From the NCBI GenBank assembly GCA_025153445.1, contig JANZNS010000002.1, forward strand, positions 186,001-250,000: a DNA stretch of 64,000 bases. Reading direction: 5' to 3'. The DNA comes from Marinobacter sp. BGYM27 (GTDB lineage Bacteria; Pseudomonadota; Gammaproteobacteria; Pseudomonadales; Oleiphilaceae). The notes under the pieces are model-generated. The model worked only from the letters and a program-made list of their open reading frames with translations, did not search any database and was not told where the DNA came from. The translations under genes and the position numbers were made by a program. Of this stretch, positions 63,865-64,000 are shown one piece after another. Every line of letters begins with the position of its first letter. The stretch's first letter is position 1.

Positions 63865-64000
63865 TCACAAATCGTCGGGCTGGTAGTCCTCGGGGATGAT
63901 TCCTTCGTCCCGCGCAAGCATCAGCAATGCATAAACGCCGCTTTCCGGGAGTTGAGGATCCAGTCCATGAGTGAAAAGCACTTCGCGCCGCCAGTCTTCA
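63865..64000 (-). CDS. C-terminal end of an unidentified protein (continues beyond window)
   Basis: The frame enters from the right edge and ends with TGA at 63865-63867, giving 44 residues (starts EDWRREVLFTHGLDPQLPES, ends IIPEDYQPDDL). The segment is acidic and helical and looks like a real protein end, but I do not recognise the family. It is on the same strand as the outer-membrane protein gene, 169 nt upstream of it. Confidence 0.55.
   Translation of the reverse strand, partial: EDWRREVLFTHGLDPQLPESGVYALLMLARDEGIIPEDYQPDDL

Overview
The window is ordinary chromosomal DNA from a gammaproteobacterium close to Marinobacter and the pseudomonads. The assignment rests on gene order and protein character: nadC-DUF1631-ampD-ampE-chemoreceptor, pepA-holC-valS, alaS-lysC-csrA followed by tRNA-Ser and tRNA-Arg, divergent aspC/uvrB, and gyrA-serC-pheA-hisC-tyrA::aroA-cmk-rpsA-ihfB-lapA-lapB-pyrF are all arrangements known from Pseudomonas and relatives. 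A sodium-pumping oxaloacetate decarboxylase (oadGAB) points to a marine or halophilic lifestyle. Genus-level placement is inference. I see no insertion sequence, prophage, CRISPR array or broken gene.

Layout. 1-1.1 kb: N-terminal part of a MASE1 membrane sensor running off the left edge. 1.4-9 kb: nadC (minus), then DUF1631, ampD, ampE and a methyl-accepting chemotaxis protein (plus). 9-15.6 kb: minus-strand pepA, holC, valS, panE and a PduO-type cobalamin adenosyltransferase. 15.9-20.1 kb: lptF-lptG, a convergent RDD membrane protein and a DUF5610-type protein. 20.4-25.2 kb: alaS, lysC, csrA, tRNA-Ser(GCU) and two identical tRNA-Arg(ACG). 25.3-29.7 kb: a secreted CHRD protein and oadG-oadA-oadB. 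29.7-35.1 kb: the SOS mutagenesis operon imuA-imuB-dnaE2 behind a perfect LexA box. 35.2-36.5 kb: phhB and purU. 36.8-50.7 kb: the long gyrA to pyrF block, with genes for serine, aromatic amino acids, histidine, nucleotides, translation, nucleoid structure and LPS control. 50.9-54.5 kb: tRNA-Asn and aspC (minus), uvrB (plus). 54.5-57.3 kb: a divergent pair, a GNAT/C39-peptidase fusion and a RimK-like ATP-grasp ligase with its own N-terminal domain. 57.3-64 kb: CDF cation transporter, pyrD, rmf, rlmKL, a small outer-membrane protein and the C-terminal end of an unidentified gene.

How the genes work together. Several units are translationally coupled by short overlaps: ampD/ampE (4 nt), pepA/holC (8 nt), lptF/lptG (14 nt), hisC/tyrA::aroA (8 nt), tyrA::aroA/cmk (1 nt), lapA/lapB (1 nt). 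The shikimate-tail block feeds Ser, Phe, Tyr and His synthesis. lptF-lptG and lapA-lapB both serve lipopolysaccharide export or control. Stationary-phase and global regulators (csrA, rmf, ihfB) lie among housekeeping genes.

The least understood parts are the GNAT/C39 plus RimK-like pair at 54.5-57.3 kb, which looks like a peptide-tagging and processing system, and the DUF1631 and DUF5610 proteins. Many starts were moved inward from the longest frame to a codon with a plausible ribosome binding site or a better family match; these are stated per gene. All family assignments come from reading motifs, not from database searches.
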